Below, piece by piece: positions 50,117 to 63,559 of a DNA stretch of 64,000 nucleotides. Source of the stretch: Crotophaga sulcirostris (Eukaryota > Chordata > Aves > Cuculiformes > Crotophagidae). Positions within the stretch are counted from its first letter, which is position 1. Every line of letters begins with the position of its first letter. The translations under genes were made by a program, and so were the position numbers. The DNA lies in the NCBI GenBank assembly GCA_013397455.1, contig VYZB01000076.1:650697-714696 (forward strand). The letters are read 5' to 3'. The notes beneath the pieces were generated by a model. It was given only the letters and a program-made list of their open reading frames with translations, did no database searches and was not told the origin of the DNA.

Positions 50117-50175
50117 TCATATAACATCTTTTTTTTAATGTTGTTCTTACAACATTAAAAGACGATGTTATATGA
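50117..50175. ncRNA. Strong 59-nt hairpin; possible small-RNA precursor or palindromic element
   Basis: Two 12-bp perfect stem blocks are stacked: TCATATAACATC (50117-50128) pairs with GATGTTATATGA (50164-50175), and TTTTAATGTTGT (50133-50144) pairs with ACAACATTAAAA (50149-50160). They are separated by a 4/3-base internal bulge and closed by a 4-base TCTT loop. The length suits a short miRNA-like precursor, but the loop is small and the stem is AT-rich. A remnant of a palindromic transposon or a templated inversion is at least as likely. No known miRNA seed is recognised. Confidence 0.3.
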
Positions 50176-50595
50176 GACTGTATAAGGAGTTTATGTAATT
50201 GATTTAAGACTACGTATCATGTCAACAGAAATCAGTAAGGCAATATATGTAAGGAAAGAGGATATCTTTTATGAGGTCAGCCAGTATAGCTAGAATACAC
50301 AAGCAGATTTCTGCAGTCCTTCATGAGATGAATCACTCTTAGTCTCCAAACATATTTTAACCCATGGAAATCCATTTGCAACCAACGCCGGATTCCAAAA
50401 ATGAAGGGAGTAGCATCAAAAAGCTGAACATTTACAGTTCATATAGATGCATGAGCTGAAGCTCAGATAAAACTCAGATGCAACCTGGAAAAATATTTTG
50501 AATTGCTCTTGGCTTCAGATAGCCAGCCTTCATTCATCATAATGAGTCTCAGATTAACATTCCCAGATTAGTTTACTTCACAAGCCTCATGCTTA
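50176..50595. other. Non-coding, nothing specific seen
   Basis: There is no gene or recognised repeat between the hairpin and the CR1 tail. Confidence 0.45.
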
Positions 50596-51038
50596 TCATA
50601 GAATCACAGAATAGTTTGGGTTGGAAAGGACCTTTAAATGTTATCTAGTGCAACCTCCCTGCAATGAGCACAGACATCTTCAAATAAGTGAGGGTACTCA
50701 CAGCGTACTCCAACTTGACCTTGAATGTTTCCAGGGAAAGGACACCACCTCTCTGAGCAAGTGATTCTGATGTTTCACCACTCGCATCATAATGAACTTA
50801 TTCCTCATCTCCAATATAAATATATCCTCTTTTAGTTTAAAACCATTACTTTCCTTGTCCTATCACAACACGCCCTACTAAAAAGTCTGTCCTCATCTTT
50901 CTTACAAGCCCCGTTTAAGTATTGAATGGCCACAATATGGTCTTCCTGAAGTCTTCTCCTCTCCAAGCTGAACCACCCCAGCTCTCTCGGCCTTTTCTTA
51001 TGAAGTAAGAACATCTCTTTACATAGACCTTCCACCAA
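50596..51038 (-). mobile_element. CR1 LINE 3' end
   Basis: On the minus strand this is the last ~440 bases of a CR1 copy. It has an ATTCTATGA-type tail (50596-50612), the 'gggttggaaaggacctttaa' block, the 3' untranslated part and the ORF2 C-terminus. The 5' end is truncated near 51038. The tail differs from those at 2688 and 12459, so it is another subfamily. Confidence 0.92.
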
Positions 51039-51041
51039 CAC
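50832..51041 (-). pseudogene. CR1 ORF2 C-terminus fragment
   Basis: The minus-strand frame gives 'RELGWFSLERRRLQEDHIVA', then 'QYLNGACKKDEDRLFSRA' and DRTRK. This is the usual C-terminal order of CR1 ORF2 downstream of the catalytic domain. It stops at 50832, ahead of the family's normal end, and lacks everything before 51038. It is non-functional. Confidence 0.85.
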
Positions 51042-52539
51042 TTAAACTGGAGAGTAGTCAGTGTCACTCTTTTCCCATTAGGAGCGGGAATCTGAAGTTT
51101 AGTAAACTCATGATAAAACATAAAATGAATGGGGGGAAAAAGGACATTATCAGGACTGAGGTTTCCAAATATAAGCACCCTTGCTTTAGGGAGCTCAGCC
51201 TCATTTGCTAAAGTAAACATATAGTCAGTAGATGAGTTAAAGATCTGAAAAATCAACTTTAGCAAAAGGAATATAGTGATTTCAAAATAGTCACCCCAAA
51301 GTTGGATTGTTTTCCAGATCATTTGTTTAGCAATCTTAGTAATCACTAAAGGAGTTTAGGGATTCCTTTGACACATTGTTCATTACAAGCAGAAACTAGA
51401 AAGTCGTAACACTAAAAAAAGTTAATCGCCCTAGGCATTTTTTAGCTTACTGTCAGCTCAGTCTCTTCTAGTGTTTCACTTGTAATAGCTCCCTTGCTGT
51501 ACTTATGACTAATAACAATAAAGTATTAACAAAATAGTTTTGCTTGGTGGCAACTCCAGAGACGGGAATGAAAACTCTTGTCGTGCCCTTTGTTTTGTTT
51601 CTAGTCTGACAACCACTTTTACTCCATTACCACAATATCATTTACATGGTGAAAGTATCAGCGACAGCAATTGCACCATTCTCCTCAATGTGATAAAAAT
51701 AAACAGGCCAGTATGCTCTCCACACCTTAGAGGAAATATTTTTTCCTATAGCATCTCTTCATCCGCAACTTGAACATCCTCTATCTTCCTGCAGCTTTCC
51801 AGCTTCCGCCCTGATGTTGCTAGAAAACACAGTGATGCTTTTCCTCCTAGACCTGCATAGTTGCCTGTGTTGAGTTGGCTTTCATATCTTCCAGCTCCTT
51901 CTGCACTCATTCATCCTCCAGCCACAGCTCTTGTAGCTGCTAAGATTCACAGATCCTCCGGAACAATGCTTCCCTCAAAAGCTAACATGCTCCCACTCTG
52001 TACTGCAAAGGCCATCCCATAAAATTGCACCCAAAATACCTGAATGATTATATTTGGAACTTTTAAAAATTTATTTTAATTTAATTGTAATCAATGCTTG
52101 TTTATAATTATGCCTACAGGCCCCAGGTGAGATTGGACACCATCTCTACCCATAGTAATAAACAGCCTCTAACACAGAGTTTACAGTATGGGCTTAATCA
52201 GACCAAAGATAAGGAAAGAAGATATTATAATTCTTATTATCTCATTTCACTCCACAGTACAGCTGAGTTTGTTCAAAAGCTGAGTGTATAGCGAAATGAG
52301 TTTGTGTTATTTTCTTCCTTTTATGCAAAAGCAAATGGACTACACTTTCTACATGATTTGTAGCCTGTCATCCAAACCAAATGATGCCTTTAAATTCTGT
52401 TTTGCAAACAATGTGACAAGATCAGACAAGATTTGTGATCACACAGACATTCCCATTTTTCTTAATGCTGTAGTCATCACCTCTTCAAGGTATTTCAATT
52501 TCTGTAGTTTGTCCTCTCAGATTTTTGTGTCCTGGTGCT
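51039..52539. other. Non-coding stretch, no recognised gene
   Basis: There is no supported gene. About 51780-52020 is less AT-rich; no repeat is recognised. Confidence 0.4.
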
Positions 52540-52800
52540 AACACCAGTCAACTCCAGATTGCAAAATCCCTTGGCATTACAGCAGTGATACGATTCACAT
52601 TACCACTGGCAGTTTATCTCTTGGTAATTGTATAATTAACTTACTGTGTAATTGTTTCCAACAACTTGCTATATGATTCGCACCTTGTTACCACAAAGTA
52701 GCACATGTTGATTTTGACACTGTCAAATCAGGTGGCATTTGAAGGCTTGTGAACTTTATGATGTCTGGAGGGCTTGCAAGCTAGTTTGTCATAGTTGGGA
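52540..52800. promoter_or_regulatory. Candidate conserved enhancer, homeodomain-rich
   Basis: Several TAATT cores occur within 50 bases (about 52623-52650), and an ACTGTCAAATCA at 52719-52730 resembles a TALE-type site. The sequence is complex and not repeat-like. Composition only; conservation was not tested. Confidence 0.25.
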
Positions 52801-54213
52801 GAATGAAGTGGGAGCTGAACCAACTTGAAAGGTACCACCATACTTAAATGGATAGCAGTAATCTCTCTAACCTCCAAAAAATAATATTTCTGTGAAAAAA
52901 TTATACATTCTCAGAAATAAAAAAATTCTACTTACATAGAAGTTTCTGTCAGTTAGAAAGATTTCCACATATCTAGATACACTAAGCACTGCATATGTCA
53001 TAGTATGCTGGGTTTTAATTTTTTTCTAAGTGTCATTTTATATACTACAGTCTCCATACTTTCCCACAGTCTGCTTTTTGCTCGTTTTCACCTTGCTTAT
53101 TTTTTTTTGAAAGTTTCTACTGAATTTCTCTAGCCACTCTGTTTGATTCACTCATTAAGAGAACGTGGTCTTCTCAACCCACACTCTTCTACAGAAACCC
53201 GAAAAAGAAAATGTCTCCAGGGCTTCACTAAAAACATAGCACCTTTTAAACGTCAATCGTTACCAGGGAGATCAGTGTTTTCTTCATTTTTCTTATACAC
53301 AGATCAATTGCTCAATTTTTTCCAGCTCTGTTGAGTTTTGCTAAATACTGAAAGAAAATAGGAACGCCTTTCAGTTCAAATTGACACATTTTCCAAGCGT
53401 GTACATGATTGTACAAGAATCTAATTGCCTATAACCAGACCAAACATCAACATAAATGGGGATTATATCTGCAGCTCAGTAGCAGAAGCAGAGGTTGGAC
53501 AGATCTACTGGGTGATCTGGGAATTAATCAGTTTGGGGTCTTATGCCCATATGTGATACACTCTTTGCTTCAGTTTCTTGGGCTGAAAAAGGGATACCTA
53601 TTTTAAACCACCCTTTTGAAATTCCCTGAGAATGCTGAACAAGTTACACTGGATATGAACACATTATCATTATATTTATATAGCAAGAATCAAGTCTGGA
53701 TTCAGATGAGGTCGAAAACACTTTTTCTATTGAACATTTCTCCAGTGAGACAGGCCAGAAGGGTGATGTTCACTATTGTTTAAATATCTGCCGAACTGCA
53801 GCTTTAATATTAATGGCTTATTCAGGTCATGCTATTTCTTAACGGGGTTTTTTTGTATCATCTTCTATGATATTTATGCTAACTGTCAGATGCTTTCAGT
53901 GAACCTAATTTCCAGCTTCATGAAATAACTTCTACACATCTAATTTAAAAAGTAGAACACTTAATTTAAACAGAATATACATAAAGGGTTTTTTTTCTCT
54001 CTTTTGCCTTATATTGCTATTGTTAAGCTTGAATCAGATATGAAATCTAAGCTTGTTACTGGAAAAAAAATCCATTCACATTCAAAGTTTAATGTTACTC
54101 AGCTTTCCGTACAATCACTACAATAACACTTTTTCTGTCTATTCTGACTGTCCTTGACAGAATGTTCATAGAGCTAATATATTACAGAAAAAATCAGAAA
54201 TGAGTGTGAGAGG
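52801..54213. other. Non-coding stretch, no recognised gene
   Basis: There is no supported gene. A TAATATTAATGG homeodomain-like block lies near 53804. Confidence 0.4.
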
Positions 54214-54288
54214 GCACATATATATATCATATATATGCGATATATATACGTGTATGTGTGTGTGTATACATACATGCATATGTACACT
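54214..54288. repeat. AT/TG compound microsatellite
   Basis: Alternating AT blocks pass into TG and then ATAC-like units; the AT blocks are self-complementary. Confidence 0.9.
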
Positions 54289-57200
54289 TAGAGTTGATGT
54301 TTTTTCTGCTCTCAACATTTGCAGCTTCTCACTGAAGCCATAAAAAGTTACTATAACCTAAGGAAGGAAACCAGGGTTTCTGGATTCAGTTATGTTTTAA
54401 AATTCCCACAATTACGTAAAATGCTTTTAAATTCTTAAAATAACAACCATTGTTGCATACTGCTTCACTACCTGTATTAAAGAAAATACTGATGTCAAAT
54501 ATAATCCTACTCAGTGTTTATGGTGCAATCATATACTCAAGCAACAAAAACTTTCACAAAGTTATGCCTCCATTCAACTATTTACAGCTCCTGGCCCAAT
54601 ATGCATTCTGGTACAACTTTGGTTTTAAACTCTTAATGAAACCTAATACTGCAGATCAGAGTCCAGCTCCTTAAAACTGCAGCTTACAGGATACCTTTGT
54701 GGTACATTAATCTTTTAACCCCTTGAGGCATACTGAACATCAATTACACGGTGCTGTTGCCCAGAGGTGAGATATGCGAGCTGGAGCTGAAGACAGAATA
54801 CAGCAGTGGCATCTCTCACACAGATCATGAACAATCCATCTTCTTCAGGGTGTGGGGGCAGAACAACTTCAGAAAGCCATCAGCGCTTAATACGGTATTT
54901 GAGTGCATTTGCAGCTACAACTAACTTGTCGCACAAGAAAGAGCTCACAAATCATCCTGACCTTCCTGACCCCACACAATCTGCTGCTGAGGAGCATAGG
55001 CTATTAAAGAGACTCACAAGGTCCACACAAAAGGAGGAAAAAATGGTCTCTTATAACTGCCCTGAATTTCTCAGAGCATCCAGTCTAGCAGGAGGATGGA
55101 AAGTAAATAATGCCACTGAAGTTCAGATACACCATTGGTATTGCTTACAGACAAGACAGGTCCACTCAGAAAAAAAGGGAAAAAAATCAGCTTAAAATAT
55201 GTGATATGGACTCCTTGCTATCGAGATTTCCCAGCAGCTGCAAATATTAAAAAGTGAGCTTTTCTTACATAATAAGGCTTCTGTGAAAATTACAATAACT
55301 GTATGTATCCTCTATATGTTCCGCCAGATGTTAAGTTTGTTCTTAAGGTGTTTACAGATTAACACATTAATTGTCTTATTGCTTTAGGAAGCAGAAATCT
55401 AAAACATACAGAGTGGTACTTATGAGCCTCAGCTTGCTTAAGGATAGATAGATCTGGTACCATCACTTTTAAGGTCTTCCAGTACTTTCTGTTATAAGAC
55501 TAGCTGCTTATGTCATGAATATACATACACCTTTCGCAAGCTGCTACTTGCAATTTTATCAAGGTTTGCCTTGATCTTTTGACACACCATGTCTTCAAAA
55601 ACTCATGAAAGTAACCAGTTCAAGAAACTTCTAAATACTGAATAAAAGGTGCATTGACTGAATAAAGATAACACTGAATAAAGATAACAAAATACTGAAT
55701 AAAATATGCACTAGGGTGTGACAGATGCACTTCCCAAAGATTTTGGTTGGAGCATCCCTGAGCTGAAGAAAGGGAATGAGTAGCCAGGAACCAACAATGG
55801 TGTCAGGGTCCAGAAATAAGTTATTATCTCCTTTTATTGCTCCTTTCTTTCTATCAGACAGAATAATTTGGAAGTAAGGCAAGTCTGCACTTGTTCAATG
55901 TTTTATGTCTTGATACCTATTGCACAGCTAATGAACTATCAAAACCAGTGCACGTGACTGGATGATTTCTTTGTTCAGAAGATACTGGATACACCTTTTC
56001 TTGTTGCAGTTTTTTTGTTGGGATTAGTATTTCATACCTGCGCAGTTCCTTCTGTGAAGAGGCTCGCTCTAAACTCTTTAGCAATTCTTGTTTCATCTGG
56101 CATTACTGTCTTCAGTGTTTCAAGAACCTTTCCCATTTTAGAGATATCCTTTGATATAACTAATGCTCAAAGTTGATTGAATGTGTAAAGGCATATTTTT
56201 TTCTCTAGTAATCAGACAGAAAAGCCACTACTGTAAAAGTCCATTATCTCCTTCTGTTTGTTTGCCACAAGTCTGACTATTGTCTCTGACAGCCTCAGTC
56301 ACAGTGTCTGCTCCTGCTCATGGTCATTCAGCACCTTTCACAGGAAACAGAAGTTTTTAGAAACCAAAAAGGAGTTCATTAGCTTGTGGGCCTGCCCAAA
56401 GTTTCTCAGTAGCATAGGCAAAACTGGATATGTTATTTTTAAGAGAAGGAAAAAGTTGTTTGCTTTTCACGTATGAGAGGGCAAAATTCATTTTCTGTTG
56501 CTACAAGGCCGCTGCCATCTACTCATACTCAGTCTCTGCTTAAAGCTGGTCCATTTTTACTTTTGTCTTCATTTGCAGCCTATCAGTATCTTAAGTGCCT
56601 GAACAAAGGCATGGAATATTTAGGCGTTTGCTTGAACTGTATAACCAAAGAATTAAATGTAGTAAATAAACACTCACTTCAGTAAAGCACAAACATTACA
56701 TAGATTATAGTTCTTCCTAGATTCATTACGTTGCAGCTGCAGATGTTTGCTGTGCTTATAACTTTATGCAATCAAAACCTTTGTACAAGGAGCAGAAAGA
56801 TTAGGATAAGGTTGATTATTTTGCACACATGTAAACAGAGAAACCGGGCAGCAGCTTTAGCAGCCTTGCTGAAGTTTGTAGAGTCTCTGATTTTAGTAGG
56901 GCCAGGGTTTCATTCCCTCTTTTTTTTGAAAATAATAGGAGAGGTTGGCAACATCTACCACTACTGGAGCAGTAAGGGAGAGACTTGGTACTATTAGATC
57001 TTTAAATTCTAGATAGATAAAATTAATCTAAAATAGGATCCCTCTAAAGCTAATGGATGAAGATAGACATCTCCAGAGGGTGTTTCATCCCACCTAGTTT
57101 TGAAATATACCAAGGAAGAACTGCCCTCGGGAAATGCGTGTTCTTCTGTGTGGATTTTAGAAAGAGTACAAATGACTGGTGCATTTAGATGTCTAGCTTT

Positions 57201-57484
57201 CAGGTAGCTAACTTTACATTAAACAAATACCACTTTGAATACATATTTAGAGGTAGATATTTTATAAAGTCTGTGATCTCACTTCCAAAATGAAAATAAA
57301 AGTGCAGAATAAACAAGTTACATATTAAAACTACTGTGTAGATGCATCCAAAGAAGGTAATGGGTCGCTCCCAACACCATTAACTTTTCCTTAACTTGTT
57401 AGATAATGCTTACTTCTTTGGTAAGGCATTTCTATGTTATATGACCTATAAAGCCGCACAGTTAGTGTAATATTCATTACCTTC
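54289..57484. other. Non-coding stretch, no recognised gene
   Basis: There is no supported gene. The 129-codon frame at 54806-55195 (+) is unrecognised. A nested short tandem array lies at 55635-55710. Confidence 0.4.
55635..55710. repeat. Nested short tandem array built on CTGAATAAA
   Basis: CTGAATAAA occurs four times. The two inner copies share the longer unit CTGAATAAAGATAACA in direct tandem. The two outer copies share a longer flank, ATACTGAATAAAA followed by a TGCA-like block. Confidence 0.85.
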
Positions 57485-57501
57485 ATACATACATACATAC
57501 A
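57485..57501. repeat. (ATAC)n microsatellite, about 4 units
   Basis: ATAC repeats without interruption. Confidence 0.9.
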
Positions 57502-60500
57502 CTTACATAGCACCTTCTGTGTGTGTGGCTTTCCGGCTGTCTTACAAACATTAATGAATTTAACTATTTTCTGAGCAAAATAGTACTTTATTTCCCATAT
57601 AGCTGTTGAAAGTACTGCAGCACACGTGGAATAGCTTCTAGTGCTTAAGAACTACAAAATTTCAATTAATGTTCACCCTGTGACCGTAAATATGGAACAA
57701 AGATTTTTGAAAACTGCTTTCTGGAGGAAATGGTTCTTAGCAGCTGTGCCAAAATTACAACCAGCTCTCATTTTCGTGCAACCTGTGGTTGGTGATTATC
57801 ATATAACAGAACATTAAAATTAGACATGCTGAGATACATTAAAATCTTGTTAAATGAAGAAATATATAGTTAGTTTGAAGGAAAGTTTGCAACTTATACA
57901 TGGCATTGTCTTTTCCATCATAGTGTCCTATACATAGTATGGTGAGTCTATATGATAAGACTAGCTGGGAAGCAGGTATCACCATTATTCTTAAAATGTT
58001 TACTTTTTAAACATAGTGTTTATTCTAAATCAGAACAAAAATCAAAATTATTCTTGAAATTTTTTTTGCAATATTTTACCGATAGTAATGAAAAAATGTC
58101 ATTTAAGCATCAAAAACAACCCTTATAGTTGTTTACTATTAGATAAACATGTGTTCTACTAATTATAAATGTGCATGTCTACAAATCTATACATTTATCC
58201 AGAAACATTCAGAAGAAAAAGCCAGTAACAATGGAGACCATGTTAAAATTTTCAGGTAATTATGGTATACTATTTTCATTGCTGAGAAATGTTTCTAATA
58301 ACTTTCTACAAACATATAACTCACTGGAAGAAGAACATTTGAAAGGCTATTTCAGAACTTTGTCCCTTTAATTATATCACAAGTGGTTTGTATTTTTTAA
58401 AATAAGTTTGTTTACAATAATATTGATTAGCCTGGAATACTTTATTTATTGAATGAAAACAGATCATTCAGTCACTTAGTTGTTCAATCCCTCAATGGTT
58501 TTGATCATTCAAAAATATAGTTCTCTAATTTATGAAAGTAAACCAGTAACCCACTAGACTTTTTTCATGTGTATTCTTTATATATATGCACAACTATATG
58601 TGCATTTATACATATAAATGAGGAGAGAAATTACATCTCTGGAGTATCATTCATTCTTTTAACCACTAGAAAAGAGTATACAATTAATAACTCCATGATT
58701 ATCTACTCAACTCTCAGAACATTCCCATCATTACGAACACATTAACTGTCCTCTCTTCATAGAAAAGCATTACAGGATTTGCTTCTAAATGTCCCTTGTG
58801 ATCCATCCAGAAATCCCAGGGCCTCCAGAAGTCACTGTCAACTGTTAGGAGTCATTCACCTCAGTAGTAAATTCCGTGACAGGCCAGCTTCTACCAAAAT
58901 AATACTGTTGAGTCTGTTTGTAGCATAGTATACCCAGTCCCCATTTACAAGAAGAAATGTGAACTAGAAGTTGTTTCTTCAGTGAGTCTGCTCCCTCACC
59001 TTGATCTACCCAGAATACCTCTTTCAGGTTCTTCAGGGTGGGGAAGTAGATAGTTCACCAGAGGCTGCTCTTTCTCTGAAAGTGATATTTCTTGCCGTCC
59101 AGCTTATGACAGGAGAGTAGGTAACACTGGTTTAAGACTCAGGACAAAGAACACTCAATATCTGGAGCAGACAAGGATTTACAACACAGGCCACTTCTCC
59201 CTCTCAAATTAGCAGATTGTTACAGCCACAGGGCTTTTCTCATCAGATGAGCTTACCTGCCTTAGCACAGTTTTTGGATTTCAGTGCCAGAAATACCTAG
59301 AAAAGTATCTACTAATTATCTGATAAATGTGTTTGTTCATGTCTGAAGTGCAGCTTATCTAATTGCCAGTGCCCTTCCTACTTTCCTCTAAGGGGTAGGT
59401 TTAGTTGAGAATTCTCCCAAAGAGCTTGCTTTTCATGTAAGTAATTATGTGCTTTGCTTGCTTGGAAGGAATATTAGCTCATCTGCCAACGGCAGCAAAC
59501 AAAAAAAAATATTCTCAAGGAGATTCAAATCTAAAATAAAGCAGAAGCAAAGAAATTTGGACTTGTGGCTTTAGACTTTATTAAAATTAACATAAAGCTA
59601 ACAGTGAGGTTTGCTAGAATGTACCAGCATATCTGTTACTGGAAGTGCTGTCTTAAGGGCATAAACTTGTAAGGCCAAGTCACTAATCAGCTTTGTACAT
59701 GGGAGCCAGGAGATTGAAAAGTTAATAAAAGTGATCAAGCAAACAAGAAAAAATTAGGTGTTATTAAGAGGGTAAACTCTTGCAAACTTTGCAAATCCCT
59801 TGGCACCTGTTTCTACATTTGAGTGGACATGTGTTCAAATATAGACATTCTCCTACCCTTGGTTGGAAAATTTCAGAGTGCAACAGCAAGTTAACAACAA
59901 GTTTCTTGTGTAACTGAAGAAATCCACAATGGAAGCTTTTTATTTACTACCTAAGGCTTACAGTGAAGAGATCCCAAAAATCAGGTTGGTTCTCAAAGGA
60001 ACTCATTTTTTGTAGGTAGAAGATGTGAGAGCAAAAACGATGGAGATCCTCCAAAGCCTTTCAGGAAATGATCTGCAGAATTGCTTTGAAAGTTGGCAGC
60101 ATCATATACAGCTGTGTGTCAACTCAGAAGGGAGCTATTTTGAAGATGATTATAGTTGATTTTCTTAATTTGCTAAATAACAAGAATTACAGGCACAGTC
60201 TCAGGTGTTTTTTGTGTCCGACCTCATATATACCTAATAAATAATATTTCATGTGTTGTGCTGTTCTTATGCTGTTCCTTATGTTCAGCCTGTTGTGATC
60301 TTACATTCTCAATTTAGAACTAAATTAGTAAAGCCATACAGCTAAATACAGGACCTGAACGTACCAGGTTCAAAGTTTACCAAATCTGACCTAAATGACC
60401 TCATACAACTTCTTGCAAAAGATGAGTAAGTTCTACTTTGAAATATGTCTAATGGCTAGCATCCACTGCCCTTAAAAAATATTCCTCATTCAAAGTTTAT

Positions 60501-63500
60501 AAACCTCATTTTCAACCTTGAGTTGTTCCAAAGAAATTTATAAGCAGTTTTTTAGTTACCACTTTATCCTAAAATCATTTTGTACTCTCAGTATCAACTG
60601 TTGCTCTTCTGTCTTCCCTTCATTCTTAGTAAGCAACAAGGGCAGATCAATTATACTCCCTTCCTGTCTTCATTTTGCTAGTTTAAAAAAAAATACTAAG
60701 CTGTTCATTAAATTAAATCGTCAGACTTGCCAAAATTGCCATTATTTTATACAGTTTTTTTAAGCAAGAAACATTTCATTATGATCACAGGACCTTATCT
60801 AACAATGAGATGCTTCAGCCCTTTGAACTATGCAGTATGCAAGTATGTAATCTGGTTGAACTAATGCTGAGTAGGAACTACCCACATAAAAATATCAGTA
60901 AAGCTTATTTCATCAGGGAAAAACAGGAGATCGTATTTGATTGATTTTGTTGTTGTGTCTGCTTGCTTGTCTTGGAAGTTAATTTCTAGCACTCTAAATG
61001 GAAACAAAAAAGAATAAAAGAGAAAATGGAAATATGAGGTGGGTGAGAGAAATAAAATAATAAAAATAGCATCACAAAAACTTTCCCTGAAGTAAAAATG
61101 GATTAGTAGCCTGCTAGATAACATGATGATGAAAAGTAGTTATAAATACCTATAGAAAAGGAATGTACATGTAGTATAAAAGGGTTGTTGAAGACTAATG
61201 TGTTCCTGGAGTTCGAAGATCATAGTGAGGGGGTATATGCATAATACAATAGATACAAAATATGTTTCTGCATGCAATAGTGGAGATAACTTAGCTTTTC
61301 ATTTCCTTTTTCCAGTGTCTTCATGTTCTGTTCAGCACGTGTACAATAACTTCTTCAATGCATGCAAAAAGGTTTAGGTATTAGTAAGTACTAGAGTTAA
61401 TTTCAATATTCTGAATATATCTGTATGCTTATGATTTAATATTTAGCAATGATAGTCTTTCCTCTTGAATATCCTTCTGATCCAGCTAGATACTACCCCT
61501 TCTGTCAGTATGATAGGGATGTTTCTGTCAGTATGATGGGATGATACAACCTCAACCCAGCAAAACACATTATAATTCAGTATCATTTCACTGAAAAATA
61601 ATCGTAAGATTAGTAAAATTCACGGAAGACAAACAAAGATAGGACATCAATGCATCGTTATTTTTTATTATTATCTCACCATATTGAGAAACAAAAATGG
61701 ATGAAATAGAAAGAGACAAAAGAATGGTAGCATCCAACACATCTTAATAACAAAGAAGTAAATCTCTGTTTCTCAGTGGACTAGACTCATGACAATTCTC
61801 AAATACCCTAATTGACTATAAATTTACCCTTCCTACACCTTATTACCCTCTATATTATTTTTTTCTCTGAATAGACTACTACTAACATTGTTGGCTGCAA
61901 ACCTACCAAAGTATGAAATTCAATTAAATACGTGTTTGCTGCTAAGAGTCCAGCAAAGTGCTGTTATTCCTACAGGAATATATTTTCAGCAAGATAGTGC
62001 AATTTGATGTGGCTGTCTTATTTAGAAGATGTGCAATTTCACCATGGAAGTAAAGTATTCCTGGCTGATTGGAAATATCTACATCTATGTTATTTTGATA
62101 TGTTATCTGTATCACAGCAGATGTCTCACAGCAGCTTACCATGCAACAGCTGTCTTCCAAGAGGGGAGGTCAATATTGAAATTCAGAGACGTGCAAGCTC
62201 ATAGAGGTATAGATCTTCAGTGATAACCCTTCCCACTGTAGGAGTCCAGTCATTTCAGTAACTTAGCAGGGTCTTTAAGCTTTTGAAAAAAAAGGGGACA
62301 AAAGTTACCCTAAGCAAAATGGACGGTTGCACTGTTACTGCTAATAATCTTCATCTCAGTAGCACACACCTTTCCAAAATGAGATAGGAATAAAACCAGG
62401 TGACTTCTGTCTAAGGCAATATGGAGAGAAGTGTAAGCAATACTTCAACCACTTTGATGCTCAGGAAAATGACTACAGGGAAGTATGAGGAGCCAATGGT
62501 AGGTTCGGGGAAAGAGATGTTCAAAATTCACTAACACTGTTATGAAACGAACACACTTTTGCAATGCAGTTTTTACTTCAGTGTTATACCTGCAAAAAAA
62601 TCTAGATTGCCAAGTAGCCTGAAGGGAGCTGCAGTGAAACCTCCCTTCTCTCTTCTGCCCTCCCTACCTCCTTTCTCATCCTCCTGTATTCCTTTCAGCT
62701 AATCATCCTTCAAAACAAAAGAATGTAGGCATTTTTCTTGTTGTGGAGCTGGAATGATCCTCAAATACAACCACCACGTGCTTTCCACAACCTTCTTGCC
62801 ACTGTTTGTCTTATCTTCTGTACTAAGATCAGGCCTTCTTTAGGTAGGGAATGATATTCATTCCATGGTGTCTAGAACAACCTCAGCTTTCACTGTCTCC
62901 TCTTACCACATCTAACAACAAACTAACAAATAGAATCAAAACCTAACTGTATGCTAAACAAAATTGTGAAGTAATGCCCTTAGCTTCTTTCATCTGAAAG
63001 GTTTGTCTACACCTGGTACAGTCTGGGATGAACAATGAAGAGAAGGTGAAATATCTGGTAACATTACCCCTCATTCCTTTGTTAATTACTGTCAACTTAG
63101 ATTACCTAGGTGAAATGAAGCAAGATTTGTTGCACCTGGTCAAGAACTTTTACCCTCTATCCAGAAGGGATTAAACCGTTTAATTTTTGGAAGTTATAAA
63201 CTGATTTGAACATTAAAAGTACTTACATTTCACATCACTAAATTCAACAAAAGCTTTGTTATCGACGCAAGGAAAGTCATTACCAAGTTCTCAATGAATA
63301 CTTAAGGGATAGCACTAGTAGAATCAGCTGTGAACGAACAGTAGTTGGGAAGACATATTTCAACTACATTGAATAAGTTTCAGTTAAATGGGCATTCACT
63401 TAAATCAAGTTTCAGACTTCTGAATTATGTTTGTTACTTTCATTTAGCCAGTAGCAGATACAGTTTCCATTAGGCCTTCTTGTTTGACTGGTAAACCAAT

Positions 63501-63559
63501 AAAGAGCTCAATAAAACATCCATGATTCATTTTGGCATGTGATTTGAATATGTTTGCCT
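57502..63559. other. Long non-coding stretch, no recognised gene
   Basis: There is no supported gene. About 60360-60740 faintly resembles an old CR1 minus-strand text but is too diverged to call. A near-exact 23-bp tandem duplication lies at 61500-61545. About 62640-62700 is pyrimidine-rich. Confidence 0.4.
61500..61545. repeat. 23-bp tandem duplication, few mismatches
   Basis: A unit beginning TTCTGTCAGTATGAT is repeated directly (61500-61522 and 61523-61545), with changes only near its end. Confidence 0.9.

Noticed and set aside
50915..51346. 143-codon minus-strand open frame, one of the longest in the window
   Set aside because: Its C-terminal part is CR1 sequence read in a non-coding frame, and the rest is unrelated flank. 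It is a chance fusion.
54806..55195. 129-codon plus-strand open frame
   Set aside because: It has low-complexity polar composition and no recognisable domain or splice context, so it is probably chance.
60360..60740. Possible very old CR1 remnant on the minus strand
   Set aside because: Only scattered words resemble CR1, and I could not follow a consistent order.
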